From Chromobotia macracanthus (Eukaryota; Chordata; Actinopteri; Cypriniformes; Botiidae): a stretch of 64,000 nt of DNA. Shown here one piece after another: positions 12,726-26,560 of this stretch; within the stretch, counting starts at the first letter, position 1, and each line of letters begins with the position of its first letter. The notes under the pieces are model-generated. The model was not told the origin of the DNA and did not search any database. It saw nothing but the letters and a program-made list of their open reading frames with translations. A program made the position numbers and the translations under genes. The stretch lies in NCBI GenBank assembly GCA_036877525.1, contig JAZGTH010000034.1:1178001-1242000 (forward strand). The letters run 5' to 3'.

Positions 12726-15700
12726 CTGCAAAAAATAAAATATAACATTAAAAATGAAGTAAAAATGACATTCTTTACACTGATTACTAATTATTATTAT
12801 TATTGAACTACATGTCTTCCTGTTTTTTGCATCATGAGATACAGAGATAAATATACAATATATAATAATGAACAATGATTTTAATACACAAGACACAATT
12901 CAAACAGACCAAACCAACAAAAAAAAAAAATGTAAAAGACAAAAGCACACAACCAAATAAAAGCACATGCTGTACACTGTAAATTATTTAAGGTCAAGAC
13001 ATTGACCTTGAGGTTCTAACCTCATGTCTTTACCTTAAAGACATGAGGTTAGAACCCTTAAGAACAACTACAAGAATGTGCTCTAGATCCAAGATGAATT
13101 AACAGACAGGATAAAGGAAATAAAATGCAGATAAAAGAAGCTGAGCTGATTGATCGCTCATGTTCTAACAGCATTAAAAGTTTGCAGAGGTTATGTTGAG
13201 GCTTACATTTTATCCAAATAAATAATGACCTCCAGCAGGAAATTGGATTCTCATGTTTTGGTGAAAGTTATGAAGCACAAAGAATGAAATGAACATAACA
13301 TGGAAAATAAACAGCAAGAGGCCTTTAAACAGCAGAAGGACCCATGCAGGCTGCAAAGCTTCAACTAAGGGTGATGAAACCTGCCTGAAAGGCATTATTT
13401 CAATGTCTGGCTTACCAGAAATTTTTGTGTTTGTTTGTTGTTTTTTTAAGGCAGGCACAAAAACAGTATGTTATGCTATGCTAACTCACTGAAACCTGAA
13501 TATTTTAATGGTTGACAATTCAGTCATGAACTTTTTAATTAGTATGCTGTAGTTTAACCAACCCTAAGTATTAAATTATGGCATATATACACTCTTAAAA
13601 ATAAAGTTTATCTGTATGGTTCCATAAACACAAAAAAGTTTCTTTGTAAGAGGGTTCTCTCTCTCTCTCTCTCTCTCTCTCTCCCAAGTTACAATGTGTA
13701 CCAACAACAAGACAGAATGACAGAGATGGTAAACATTACTTCACAACTTCATTTCTTTTCCCAGCAATTATCATAATAAGCCAGGTTGTATCCTGAAATC
13801 ACTGCTCACTTTGCAAATCTCTGTCGAGCTGGCCATTACCACCAATGCTGTCAGCACTCTCTAGTTCAGCATGAGCTTTGTTTGGCAGCAATTGCTGGAA
13901 CCTTATAGCTTTAGATGTGGTTTTCTCTATCTAACTGGATAAAGAGTTGCGGAGTTCCAGGAGGGCGAACATTCTTCTATATCCCATTACACTGGGACTC
14001 ATTCATCCATTATGACAGAGTGCAGCACAGCCTGTCAGTCCAATAATCAATACACCTCACCCAACATCCCTCAGCTGCTGTCAAACGCCTGCCATTAGAC
14101 AGCTGACGAAGGGGCATCGTCATTACACTGAAGAATGCCTTTTGACTCGAGCCAGGCCATTAAAAAGGTGTGTGCCTGCCAGAGAGGTAGTTGCTGTATA
14201 TTCTTCCAGCATCCCGTCAGAAGGATGACAGGGGAATAAAAGGAAACGATGAAGGGTAGAGTGATGGAACTTTCTAAAAAGAGCAGCAGCAGCAGTTAGA
14301 GAGGGAATTCTGAATCGTAACTTAAGAAAAGTAAACATCAAGATGACCACACAAGGTAATTTGGTGTCAGCGGGTTTGTGTTTAAAGAAAAAAATGAAAA
14401 AAAAAATTCACCCCAAAAACAAAAATGCTGTCAGTAATCATTTACTCATGTGGTTCCAAACCTTGCGTTCTACGAAACACAAAAAGCAAATTTCTGAATA
14501 AATACCCTCACCACCTTACTGGGGTTGTCAAGGTCCAAAATGACAAAAGCATTATAAAGTATCAGAAAAGTGGTCCATTTGACACACTATATTCCCAGTA
14601 TTCTGAAATATGTGAAGTATTGTGTGAAAACTATTCCTTTAGCATTAGTCACATAAATGAGTAATACATCAACGAGAGAAAAGTCAAAGTTTACAGACTG
14701 TTTACAGTGGTGATCTGAACACTGTTATCCGCATGTTTGCCAAATGATTCTGGACTGTGATGAATATGTATTTGACAACCAAACTGTGCTGCCTACATGT
14801 CGACCTTTTTAAATTTGCATGACAAATGCTATTTGATGCCTTGGGATTATATTAACAGCAAACACAGCAATCTTGCTGTTGTTTTACCACCTACTAGGGT
14901 TCAAAAGGGGCTAAATGATTTGCAATTTCTACACTATTACTTAAATCAATAATCATGCATTTATAAGAGCAGGTTTTATTTTTTGTGTTTTTGTAGCAGC
15001 AGCATAAGAAAAGCAAAAAGTTACACCAGCAAGTTCGGAATACCTGCTGTGGGAAACCAATTTGTGCAGTAGCAGGAATTTTCTATCCCGCTAAGCACTC
15101 TGTTGGTCTTATTAGTTTACCACTGACATGCTCTCCATGCTGCTTAAGGCTCTAATACATGCTGCTGAAGATCATGCTTTAGAAAAGTAGTGAAATACAG
15201 TTTGTAATAGTTATGCAAGGTCAGATTACTGGCATGAAGTCTGGTTCACATTGCAGCTTATTCTGGCCAAGAATTGTTCACTTAGACAGGAAAAATATCA
15301 GATTGACATGCAAGCAAAATTATTCAGAAACTAAACATTTCATTTTATTTGGGAAAGACAAGAATTAGAGAGATTTGAGTGTGAGAGAAAGGTCAGGCCA
15401 AAGCAATTAACCTGACACACCAGTCAGGACCTTGTGGACCTTGACCTAATTTGTGCTAGCTAATTTACCACTTTAGGTCATACTGGGGTGTTGCAGTTGT
15501 TTTTTTCAAAACCAATATTGATTTAACTTATGTATTGCTGACAAACTTGGGGTGGAAGCCTGTAAATAATGTTACACTCATTAATGGAGGATGGGTGATT
15601 TTGACCTGGACACATTATTGACAGGTTTTGTGAGATTAACCTGCTTAGTGATTTAAACATATGAGTAGGATTGAAAAGCAGAATTTTTTATTATGGGTAA

Positions 15701-18700
15701 TACTGTGATGGTACACAACATTTAACTACTACTGTATGCATCAAAACATTCTCAAACATTTCTGTTCCAAAAGATCCAAAAGGTCACCATTTAGGGTGTC
15801 AACAAGCGATGACTAAGAAGTCTTTTGCTTTGTTGCAATGTTGCATAGCGATACTAGCTTCAGGCCTGAATTCAATCAAATTACAAGCCCGTCTCTCTAG
15901 GGAAAACTGTTGGGAGAACAGAATAATTTTCTCAATCTGTTGTTTGTTGAGTGAGTATGAAAGCTCAGGGCTGAAGCCATGCATTCTGGGTAGAGACACA
16001 ATGTTACTACCAGCAAAGGGAATAATGCCAGGCTCTTCATTATGCGAAAGAGGACCTACATAAAGGCATAATACATGCAAAGAATTGCAAATGCTCTAAT
16101 GGTTTCTGCCTCTTTTGTGGTCACATGATCTTTGCATCTTGGGAAACAACAGCAACATTTGGTACAAGAAGCTAGTGGGGATGCTTATCCTACAGAAACA
16201 TTCTGGATCTTGGTTACTGGTTTAGGAATTAACAGCATTTAGGTTTGAAACAAGCATGTGTCATGTTCCCATCACATTCCCACTGTTTCTTTAAAAAAAC
16301 TCCCAACTCCTTTATTTTAAATCATAAAATGGCAACGATTAAAGTAAATGTGGAGGCTGGAATTGCCTCACAGAACTAAAAGATGTTTGAAATGGCTTTG
16401 TGTCCTCATTCAAAATTCAGTCAATTTCTTTTTATGTGTTTCTCTGTTGAAGAAACTGCTGTGAAATTATTTCAATTAGTTTTCTCACAATTGCTTATTA
16501 TTGCTGTATAAACTATTTACAGATAAATGCATGCCTAACCAGCAGGTACTATAACATAATGGCTGGTTGCTTTACATGCTGGTAAAGACTAGCACCTGTG
16601 ATTGAATATGGCCATATTGGCAAAGATCATACCAGCAGTTTTATAAATAGCCTACTTTAAACAGTGATATTTACAGCAGTGTGGTTTTATTGGAAAACAA
16701 ATATTGAATACATCTATATAAACAAACAAGTGAGCAATTTCCATTGAAAAGCTGAAATTACTCATCAAAGAAATAAATGTTCTGACGATAAGATGAAGCA
16801 CAGTTATGAGTATGATGCGATAACATGCCAAAAAATCAAGATGAGGATCTCTATAGTTATTTATCAATTGAACAGGGACACAGTTGTCAAACAAAACAGT
16901 ATGAAAATCAAACAGGAAGAACAAAACAAAGCAAAAAACCTAGCAAAAAAGCCAATAGCGTTGTCACCAGAGACATAAACAAACAGTGCTTTCAAACAAA
17001 TATAGCCGTTCCTTTACTGACTGAATGTTAATGGTTGTTTACTGAGCAGGAGTTCCAATAGCTCCCTGCAGTCCTTCTTTGTTACGATCAGTGGCCTTAC
17101 AACACACGTCAGTCCAAAGGCAAATACTGATGGTGGAGCATTCATGATCTACCATACTTTACGCCCTTAACACGAGCTCTCATTCAACACTGGCTGCTGT
17201 TCAAGAAACAATGGCAAAAGAGAGCGAGCAAGGGCTAATCTGAGTGGACAGAGCTGGTGTTAAGTGAGCATAAACCAGGGGTGTTAGGCTAATACCTTTG
17301 TCTCTGGTAAATATAGATTCACAGGACCAAGTGAGAAAATCCCTGTATCAGTGCTACAAGGCATGTACATTGCTAAATCAAACTCCCTGCTGTTTTCTGT
17401 CAACTTTCAACTGATCCTGCAATCTATCGTAAATGTCTTTTTTTAAAGTCACAGAAAGAGGTGATGGGAATCAATATGGTCAGTGTTTCTCTGTAAAGCC
17501 AAAGCCACAGAAAACACAAAAGTGTTTGGCTATAATTAGATGGTTAAAATCTACAACTGTGCACAGATGGGAAAATCTGAATTACACTGGGGGCAGCTGA
17601 AGCATAATGCATCCATACGGTTTATGTTTTATATGATGTATATAAAACAGTGTTTTTATATGTTTTATATTATGATTTTTTTCATCTATAGTGATATGAA
17701 TCACGCTGGTGCATCAGTCTGATATGACATAGCTTTCCATGCTACTCACTAGTCATTCACTGCCATTACACTAGTAAATGAGATTTAGGTGACTTACAAG
17801 TTTAAATGTGCCCCACTTCAGTCATTCATTAAAGTAATAGCTGGCCCGTACTTGAATGAGCACATAATTACACAAAGAACAAGACTCATGTGTATGTGTG
17901 TGCTTCAATGTAAAAATTAGTTTTATGACACAGTAATTTTCTTGTTTAAATTTACTTTACACATAATGATAATTACATTCACTCAGTAAGAGGGTGTGAT
18001 AATGCCTGATGCTGATGACTTTAAAATGTAAATGAATATAGATGAATATATTAAATGGTGGAAAATCCTTGGAAATACGTAATTACAAAGCCAGCCCATA
18101 ACAGAATGATTAATGCGTAGGGCTTATCTGTATTAATACATATCAATACCTATATAAATTACGCTTAAAGTCCCAATAAAGACACAATCTAAACAAATCA
18201 GATCAAAACTAATTTGGCAATAAAAAATAAATAAATAAACTAAAGAAATGCTAACAGTTTCTATCACAACTTGGAACCAACCCCAAACAACCCACAAGAA
18301 ATAAAGATCATTCGTGCTTAAGTCCACGAAGTCCCAAATTATGACAGAATTTAAGGAGGTATGACTGTCTGTGATCATACAACTCATAAAAAATAAACTC
18401 ATTTTCAGCAACGTAAAAGCCTGAAATCTGAACAATCATTATCACAAACATCGCTCAAAAATATACAAATAAAAATTATACAGTTAAGTACACAAATACG
18501 TTTAAACCACAAATCTGATTTATAAGTTCACTGTGTTTGGCTCAAAGAAAAGCTATCGCTTGGAAAAACAATCCCAGTAATAAAGTTGAAAATGCAGGGG
18601 TGCTGTTGTGTATGGAGCTCTTCTATCACAGTTAACATGAAGTGAACGGATACAGCACATTTGCTGCTGTTATAGTGATATCACATTGCCGAACGTATGT

Positions 18701-18991
18701 TGTATTGTTAGAAAGAAAGGTCGTGAAGACAAAGGCGCAGCTAACGGTACGACATCATCCATGTATAAAATAAAGTACCGGGTTTATTCGGCTTTTGGTA
18801 AACGACAGTCTAACCGTACACCGCCCAAACTACAATATTGCAGTTTAATTATAGTATATAGTATTTAATGTCTATGAAAACGCTGCTGTTTGACAACAGC
18901 CAATGCCGACTGATAGGACGCGACTCACCTCCAAAATTACGCACAGGGTTAACAACACACCCGCGGCATGGCTCTTCATTCTCTTCTGCAT
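12667..18991 (-). CDS. vopp1: vopp1, first two coding exons (partial gene, continues beyond the left edge)
   Basis: VOPP1 (also ECOP/GASP) is a small single-pass membrane protein with a Cys-rich lumenal part and a proline-rich cytosolic tail with PY motifs; it sits on endolysosomal vesicles and has been linked to WW-domain proteins and NF-kappaB signalling. Only the N-terminal part is visible. Joining the complements of 18929-18991 and 12667-12725 gives a 21-residue signal-peptide-like stretch followed by CIEAKKYCWYFEGG and YPIYFI. This aligns closely with the start of mature mammalian VOPP1 as I know it (C-[TI]-EAKK-x-CWYFEG-x-YP-x-Y-[FY]-I). Exon 1 ends in phase 0 at GTGAGT, and exon 2 has a TTTTGCAG acceptor and a GTAAGT donor and ends in phase 2, so the next exon must supply the last base of the Ile codon. 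I looked for the next exon (Cys-rich plus transmembrane) on the minus strand of 1-12,660 and did not see it; it should lie left of the window. Confidence 0.85.
12990..13056. repeat. two adjacent perfect hairpins
   Basis: The first hairpin has 8-bp arms AAGGTCAA/TTGACCTT (12990-12997, 13002-13009). The second has perfect 21-bp arms at 13012-13032 and 13036-13056 with a 3-nt loop. Both lie in vopp1 intron 1, close to the exon 2 acceptor. Confidence 0.85.
13656..13683. repeat. (CT)n microsatellite
   Basis: About 14 uninterrupted CT dinucleotides in vopp1 intron 1, directly after a short 'GTTTCTTTGTAAGAGGG' repeat tail. Confidence 0.95.
14401..14495. mobile_element. truncated copy of the GTTCACC MITE family
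   Basis: Contains the 'TTCACCCCAAAAACAAAAATGCTGTCAG' type left end (split here: TTCACCCC, then AAAAATGCTGTCAG), 'CATTTACTCATGTGG' and 'TTCCAAACCTTG', in the same order as the element at 11.5 kb. The right part is too diverged to delimit. Confidence 0.5.
18929..18991 (-). CDS. vopp1: vopp1 coding exon 1 (start codon and signal peptide)
   Basis: The start codon is at 18991-18989 on the minus strand and a second in-frame Met is codon 5. The 21 codons read MQKRMKSHAAG followed by VLLTLCVILE: a basic N-terminus and a hydrophobic core, as expected of a cleavable signal peptide. The mammalian protein has about the same length before its CTEAKK segment. The donor is GAG|GTGAGT (18928-18923 on the minus strand). 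The first Met is preferred because it is preceded by GCCACA (A at -1), but Met5 cannot be excluded. Confidence 0.8.
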
Positions 18992-19320
18992 TGTGGCACC
19001 GATGCACAGAGTGACGATAAATAGTGTCAGGACGGTGGTTTCATAGCATTAAACCTTTCAATTTTACCGCAGATATGATCTTCCTGTGTGCATAGTGAGC
19101 GCACCGTGTCCGTCAGCGTGGGGAGAACAGCGCCAACATCTCAGCTGTGGGCTTCTCCACTCCACTCTTCTCTCTCCCGTATCTCTGTGTTACGAAATCC
19201 CCTCGCAACAAAGACACAGATTTCCACTAGTGGAAAAAATAGCACACAATATTACTACGCACAAACAGCTGAAGGATTCTTCGTTTCCACCCACAGTGGA
19301 ACCTAGAGCTTCAAGTCCTT
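18992..19320 (-). promoter_or_regulatory. vopp1: vopp1 5' UTR and promoter side
   Basis: This is the region immediately upstream of the vopp1 start codon on the minus strand. It and the exon below contain more CpG dinucleotides than the surrounding AT-rich DNA, for example around 18940-18975 and 19100-19135. No TATA box is evident near the start. The transcription start cannot be placed from sequence alone, so the boundaries are approximate. Confidence 0.4.
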
Positions 19321-19928
19321 GTTGAATTTATTCGAAATATTGTCTAATAATTTACTAATTCACTTTAAACAATAGAAAATCCTACTGTTAACAAGATACA
19401 AAGAACTTATATACAGCCCTAATAATTTGGAAATGCAAAATTTCGACATTTCAAATGGATAAATGTGATTGCATTAGATAATAGTGTCTAAATATCAAAC
19501 AAAGGTGGCATTTGTTTTAATGAAATATGGCTTTTGTAATATAAATATAGCTTTTCAAGCCAAACACAACACTGGGTTAAAATAATTAAACAACAGATAT
19601 GAATATCTATATAGGTATATCAAGTCAAGCAATTTAACAATGTTACATGACCTGTGCTTAATTTGCTAGGACACCTGTGTGAAACTGAGGAGAACAGACT
19701 GTGCCCTAACACTGTGTACCTATTTTTGTTTAATTATTACCTATTACTAGGTTTAATTACTACCTAAGTATTAATTAAACCTATAGTGCACCAAACTTGT
19801 GCATTCAACATTAAACTGGTAGTTAGCTATTTTTTTCTGTATTTATGTTAAACATTCATTCACACTAAACTCCTTACAATAAATACATATACATAGATAA
19901 GAAAAAATTCTAAATATGAATTTGAATG

Positions 19929-19983
<55 letters not shown>
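19929..19983. repeat. (AT)n microsatellite
   Basis: About 27 AT dinucleotides in the vopp1-col21a1 intergenic region. Confidence 0.95.
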
Positions 19984-19986
<3 letters not shown>

Positions 19987-22900
19987 CTAAATATAGCTTG
20001 TGATATGTAAAGCTTTTGTATACCCAGCTTTATATAGTTACTTTTCTCCCTTAAGTTAACTTTTTAGGAACAAAAATAAAGTATACATTTTGAAAGTATT
20101 CTTGTCAAGTGAGTGATCTTGCATGAAACAGCAAAGAAACAAGGTTTAAGGTAATGCATGAGAGCCGCGTTCTTGCTCTCCCTGTGTATTTACCTATTTG
20201 TCCGTTGTCATGGCAGCAGTTTTTTATCAAAACAAAGAGAGAGTCAGCTGGTGTTAGTTTCCTGGCGTTGTTCTTTCATTTAATTGGGCAGCTTCACTAA
20301 TGACTTAGGCCATAATGAGTTGAGATAATTTGTCATTAATCGAAGTCCAGCTCCAGTTATGTTGCCATGAGTTTCTGAAGAGAGGATGGGGAAATCCAAT
20401 TAGTTCTGTGGGCTGTGACTCAAGCTGAATATGCTCACTGTCTGTCATAATGTGTCCATGAAAGCCAATCTAACATCCCTGGTTTTGTTTTCTGAACAAT
20501 AATGATGATGTAACGTAAAGGATGGGTTTGTGTAATTTAAAAAAGGTTTACAACGAATGAGCTCTTGAGAATGAGAGATAGAACTGAACTAATCGTTTTT
20601 TTACAGAGTCAGTAGTCTATAAACAACATTATTATTGTACATTAGTGTTAAACATGACATGTTATTTAATAATTGATCATTGGTCGGGAGAGTAAATAAC
20701 TAGTGGCAGGAAAAGACAGAAATGAGTGAAAGTACAGAGGTACTAATCATGGAAGAACAGGAACAAGCACTTCACAACAGGATGAAGATAAGCTCCTTTG
20801 GGACTTCTGGATCCACACAGCTGCCCAGCCAAGACTGCCAGTCAAGACTGACTGCAGGAAAAAAAATGACAGATGGGATAAATGCAGAGGTCCCAATGCA
20901 CTCTAACATTAAACATCAGGAGCACTGAGAGAAGCCAAGGACTAAAGGATAACCTAGAAAGAATGTCAGAATTCCAACATACTTTTGCAACTGGTAGGTA
21001 ACGTAAATGCTTCAATAGGAAAAAACGATATATTACAGCATGAAAACTGAATTTTACAGCATGAAAATCTTGTAGGTTCCAAGAACTTTGGATTCTTGAA
21101 GAACAGTTAAAGAACTCAGAAACCAAAACACTGATCTGGAGAAAGTCAACATCAAGACTTTTTAAATCCCCAAAAAACATTAAACAGCAAAACATGGTTT
21201 GTTAAACCTAAGGTGCAGGTTCATTTATATTTACATTAATTAGGAGCTGAAATTAGAAAAAAGACATACAACATAGAAGAGGGATATTTTTAAAGAATTA
21301 AACAAAATTAAACTGTGGACAGTTGACACTTGAGGTTAGTCAAGTGAATTCAGAACCCTTTTTGTTCATTGCAGAAACTTTATTTTTAAGCGTATAGATC
21401 CACAGTCCTCATACCAGACAGTCATGCGCAGGTGTTGTCACTCAAGAGATGTTGTTTGGTTACCTGTCTAGCAGAATTCTCTCTAGAGCTGACATAGTGA
21501 ACATGATTATTTTATTCCGTCAAGCGCAAAAAAGACTTGCAGCATGCCAGTGGCCGTCTATTCATATGGTGACATTCATGGTGTAATGAAACGCACAGGA
21601 AACTGATTATGAAAGTCTGACTGTGGCAGTGTGCTTGCAGTAATTCATTCTTTGAAGCTGGTCTTTTAAAAAAAATGACCTGTTCAAGGCTCTACAAAAT
21701 TTTGTTTGTAAGCAGCTAAGACTCAAGCTTAGTACTTAACAAACCTGAGAACATTACGAGAACCAAACTGATGAGATGGGTTTTAATGTGAAACCACAAA
21801 ATGCCACAAGACTACATTAAAAAAATAACAAAATGACTTTTCATTTTTGTTGAGAATCAAATTAGTAGCTAGAGTCACATTACATATACATAAAACACAA
21901 ATTACTAACAATATTACTCCCAATTGTTAGTCCAACTAGTGTAAAAAATATGAACAATTGCACATTGAACAATGTTGCTGGATTTGCAAGTTTTTGCTGG
22001 GATTGCATTATGAATAAATTATGTTGTTATAGTTACAGTATAAGATTATTGTTTTGATGTTTGCTTTAAATGATTGTTGTGGTAACTGTTGGGTGTTTCT
22101 TGTTTAGTGGTGATGATATTTCGCATTTGTTGAATTAACAATATCACAATAGCTAATCTGAGCTGTTACCAGAGACTTTACTGACAGAGGAATTATTAAG
22201 ACAGTTGTTGAGAATCATAATGCCTAATGTTCTAAAAGAGGAATGTTCTGTAATCTTATTTTGAATTAAATTAGTCTAGAAGCACAGATCTGGGGGAAAT
22301 CACCAATAAAACATCTAATGAAGTCCAATAAAATACAATGTTTCCAAGAAGCTTTCAACCATGGCCCATCCTATTATTAGATCAGCTATTGACCTGGAAA
22401 TCCCTTATGAGATGAAAGACATTACAGAACAATGCAAGATCTAGAAATAGAGATAATAGTCACAAGAAATTTAGCATTGCTGATTTAAAATGGTAAATGA
22501 TACTGAACTTTGCATGGCTGTATTGTTAATGTGTTTACAGTCACATGTAGCACAATACATCTACTCTTATGCCTAATTTTTTTCTCTTGACATAATTCGG
22601 TGAGTAATCAATTGTTTTATATATAGTAGGGCATCCAAGCAAACAATTTAAGGCGTTCCTGCCTGCCAATATAATTGCAAACATGCTCCTTTTGTCAAAA
22701 AGGAATGAGACGGACATTCTAGAATGTATTCCCTTCCCTGTTGTGTGCTGACTCAGACTCCTCAGGGATGCGGAATGTTGCGACGGCATGCAGAGGAGCT
22801 GACGCAGCGAGCTGGTGCCGCAGGTTACAACTAAAAAGCCATTAGTGAAAACAGAAATCTATTTCCAATCTCCCTCCACAATAAATAAAAACAACCTGTC

Positions 22901-25900
22901 CCACCTACCTGTGGGTGCTAATTTATCTCCAGCATGTAGAAAGTATTCAACATACTGAAAACAGCCCTAATACCTTCATACATTTAAAGTGCCTTTGTTC
23001 TGACTCATAACTAAGTCTACAATATAAAATAAAAGGTGAACTGGGTTCATTATAATGCAAGCTATAATACACCTACATTTGACAAACTTCTATTTTCAAC
23101 ATATGTTTGATGTGATTTATTTCAGACCACATAGTTTCTATTGTTTTACAGTTTACTTGTACTTAAATAAAAAAACATATTTCAGCAGCTCTCCCTTTCA
23201 GGGCTTTTTTTGCATCGGTTAGCAGACTTTAAATTGGTTTTCTATGTAAAGAATTAACTGAAATGCATTTTGCTGTTTTTCAGTGCTCTGCACCAGGAGT
23301 GCGACAATTTTATAACAACAGTTGTCTTGCTTTGCATTTTAAATGTTATTTTAATGTTACTGTTTAAGTAAAATCATTATATGCATTCCCTCCATTACAA
23401 AAATTAGGACCTGTCGCAGTTGTGCCTTACCGTTAATGAATCACAGCTATTAACCAATATGCATCAAGTGCCATTTAGTTGAATAGTCTTCATTATGCTT
23501 ATCAGAACCTGCTGAGAGTGAATATCAACCCTATACCCAGTAATATCCAGCACCAGCTGAAAAAGAACAGCATCTTTCAGCAGAAATGCAGGATTTCAGA
23601 ATCCTAAAAGGCTATTTTAGCACCTGAAACAAACACTGCACTGTGATCCTACAATCACTTCTGTGTTAAACTGATTAGACATATAACTTGTCATACAGAA
23701 TGGAGAGACTATTTTCATAGGTACAGAAATGGCTGACTCATGCACTTTGAAGGAAAAATATTTGGAGACCATTCTAAATCTCTATTTAAAACTATTTCCC
23801 TACTATTTTCGCTACCACTTCAAGTAATGTATCGTTTTCCTTCATTACCAAACATATATAGCTTCACTTGTCACAGTTCTGTCTCATGGTGATTCTAGTG
23901 ATGTTTTCATTGTAGTTAGACGCAATGAAACACAATACACACATTTCCAGCATGCATAAAGTTAGAATTATTCAATGGATATACAATCAAAAATGCTGTA
24001 ACAAGTTCATGAGGTGGGGGGGGGTTACTCATTGGGCCTACTCACGATGTGTCTCAGGCATATCATGAACACTATTAACATTTAGGCAATTATTATTATT
24101 AAGGCAATTATGCCCACCATGTAATAAGATGTAGTTTTTCTGCTGCTCCAATACATGCTGGGAAATTCAACTGGAAATCCCCCTAGAAAACACAGAAAGC
24201 ATGATACAGAAACACACAGATTCTAAGGATGTTAGAATCATTTGATTTTAATAAGACCATCCCTAAGAAATCTTTTTATACCAGAGCATTAGCTAGACTG
24301 CTCTATCATCAGAAGCATATTTACGGTGTATAATGTATACTTACTGCTTATGTATTTGATCTTAATCAGGCACCGCACACAGTTTATGCAAAGAGTTTTA
24401 CTCTCTCTTAAATCTTTCTTCATCTCTTTATGCTTACTATGCTGCATCTGTATTCATATTATAATACAAAATATAACTCAAAACCAATGTTTTTAAAACT
24501 ATTTACAATTATATTTCATTTCATTCAGAAATAAGTGACTAAATCTCATTTTTGCTCCATCTGGGGTGTGAAGCCCCTTTCTAAGTTTATTTATCTGGAT
24601 AAATAACTGATTATCAACAAACCCAGTTACAAACATTCAGTATAGTGCATCATGTCAAGATCTGCTGATTTATAGTTTGATAATTTTGTCAGCTAAACAA
24701 AACTCTTAGTTTTAAAAACTAAACTTTTTTTACTGAAAGAAAAAATAATGTAATGGGAAACACTTTTCATGAAAGCAGAATGAACTGAAATAAAATAAAA
24801 ATGACCACAAAATAATGTTAGTTTTAGTTTTTGATATATAGTACATTACATTTAAAATATTTACAACCTGCCTTCATTAAACATGCCACTGTAAATGCCA
24901 CTGTGTTAAACATTTAAATCATATAAGGTAGCACATTACCTTTGCTTTGAAAGAACCATCTTACGCATATAAAATATTATGTAATTGAAAGCCACTGCAT
25001 ATTTTGGTGGTCCTACAGGTGGAGTTGAGATTAGACAAAATAATTTTTGCAGTAGTCTTCACTGGTAATTACAGTCAAGCTGACTTTCTGGTTATCATGG
25101 CAATATAATGAAGAAATTGAGGACATGTGCCAGAATACAATTTTCTTCTTTAAACCTTAATTAGATCCAAAGAATTCAGTAGAGACTCCAAACATTATGA
25201 TGATCATAAAAATCTAATGTAGAGTGAAATCTCCAAAGAGTGAAAAAAGCCTTATATTGGAACTGAACTCTCTGGCTCAAAGAGCTATTTTCACTTTTAC
25301 CTGCTTTATATGCTGAGGATATTCTCATGGTCTTAGAGACTATTGTTGTTATGCAAATACTACTGATCATGCGGAAAACTTTAGGCTGTGACCACTGTGT
25401 TAAGCAGAGACACACTAGGTTCATTTTATTAAACGCATCTACCTTTTTAAAAACAACCTTTAAGAATCTATAAATATTTTTAGGCATATGGTCTAACACT
25501 ATTATAATTTACACTGATAAAGACAGAGTCTTACATCTGGCCATAAACCAGGCCACACATTTTACTTGTATTATACGGTGTGTTATTTAACATCGGGGAA
25601 AAGCATTAAAGCCATTTCTGATTAATCTAGCAAATACATGAATAATATGAATGAACTTGAACTGACAGGAACTTCTAGTGCTCCCTTGAAATAAAGTGAA
25701 AGTCAGAGCACATCACCTTCCTCAACTCTAGAGTTTACGCCTTGATTAAAGGTGCACTAATGCCCCCTGCTGGTGATAATAAGAGGTAACATAGAAGGTA
25801 CAATAGTGTCTTTTCAGACGATGTTTTTTACTTCAATAATCTCAAAAGCATTAAAAAAAAGAATTAGTGTTTACATTTTCCTAATACATTCATTATGCAA

Positions 25901-26179
25901 TAAGGTTATGTAGTTAGTGGTGCTTGCCAAAGGTGAAGTACACTATTATTATCTCACATGCTTCTTCTTCGATACAAATGTAAGTTAGTATGTTTCGTAA
26001 CACTTGGTTCCTGCACCGCTTGTCATAGATCCATGACCGAGGTTTCAAATCATGCAGCTATGACTTTTATGAAAAAGTGGCCAAAAAACCCCACAGACTT
26101 AACATTGTGCTGAATTTTGTGAAGTCATAGCTCCGCATCAGAATGTCATAGTGACTTGGGGGTGGACTTATATCACTCT

Positions 26180-26560
26180 GCTTGCAAGCAGCAACAAATG
26201 GTGACATTTCAAACACGCCCTACCAACCAGTTACAGTACCCTAGCAACTGCCCCATAGATTCCTATTGTAAAAGGTATCAGAACATTGTAGAGACAAGAG
26301 GGTGGTGTCTTTTGACTGCCAATTAGTTTTTAATTATCACCATAGCAATTGTCTGGTCACACCCTAACAACCACTTCCACAAAGCACCCTAGCAAACAAA
26401 CATGGGTGGCTTATTTGACTTGGTTGTCAGTGGGCTTTAGGTTGCCCTGGCAACTTCCTAGCCACACTCTGTAGCAACCATTTAGAGCATGTTAGAAACT
26501 GCATAAGACATATTTCATTATCATGTTAAAACATGTTAGTGTCATGCTAAATCATGCTAC
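26180..26560. repeat. degenerate CCTAGCAAC repeat block
   Basis: Recurrent 'CCCTAGCAACT', 'CCCTAACAACCAC', 'CCCTAGCAAAC' and 'CCTGGCAACTTCC' units are followed by 'CATGTTAA(A)ACATG' and 'CATGCTA' motifs. It is the reverse-oriented counterpart of the block at 4.6 kb and a familiar cyprinid repeat type. Confidence 0.5.

Larger units (their letters stand above)
12726..18928 (-). other. vopp1: vopp1 intron 1
   Basis: This 6.2-kb intron lies between the signal-peptide exon and the Cys-rich exon. It contains a pair of hairpins (12990-13056), a (CT)n microsatellite (13656-13683) next to a 'CACTCTTAAAAATAAAG' repeat end, and a truncated copy of the 'GTTCACC' MITE (about 14401-14495). Nothing coding is recognisable. 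Confidence 0.7.

Noticed and set aside
20842..21195. 117-codon minus-strand ORF in the intergenic region
   Set aside because: No recognisable domain, low-complexity hydrophobic composition, no splice or promoter context, and an equally long overlapping plus-strand frame; compatible with chance in AT-rich DNA.
25176..25499. 107-codon minus-strand ORF
   Set aside because: No domain, no homologue recognised and no neighbouring exons; treated as chance.
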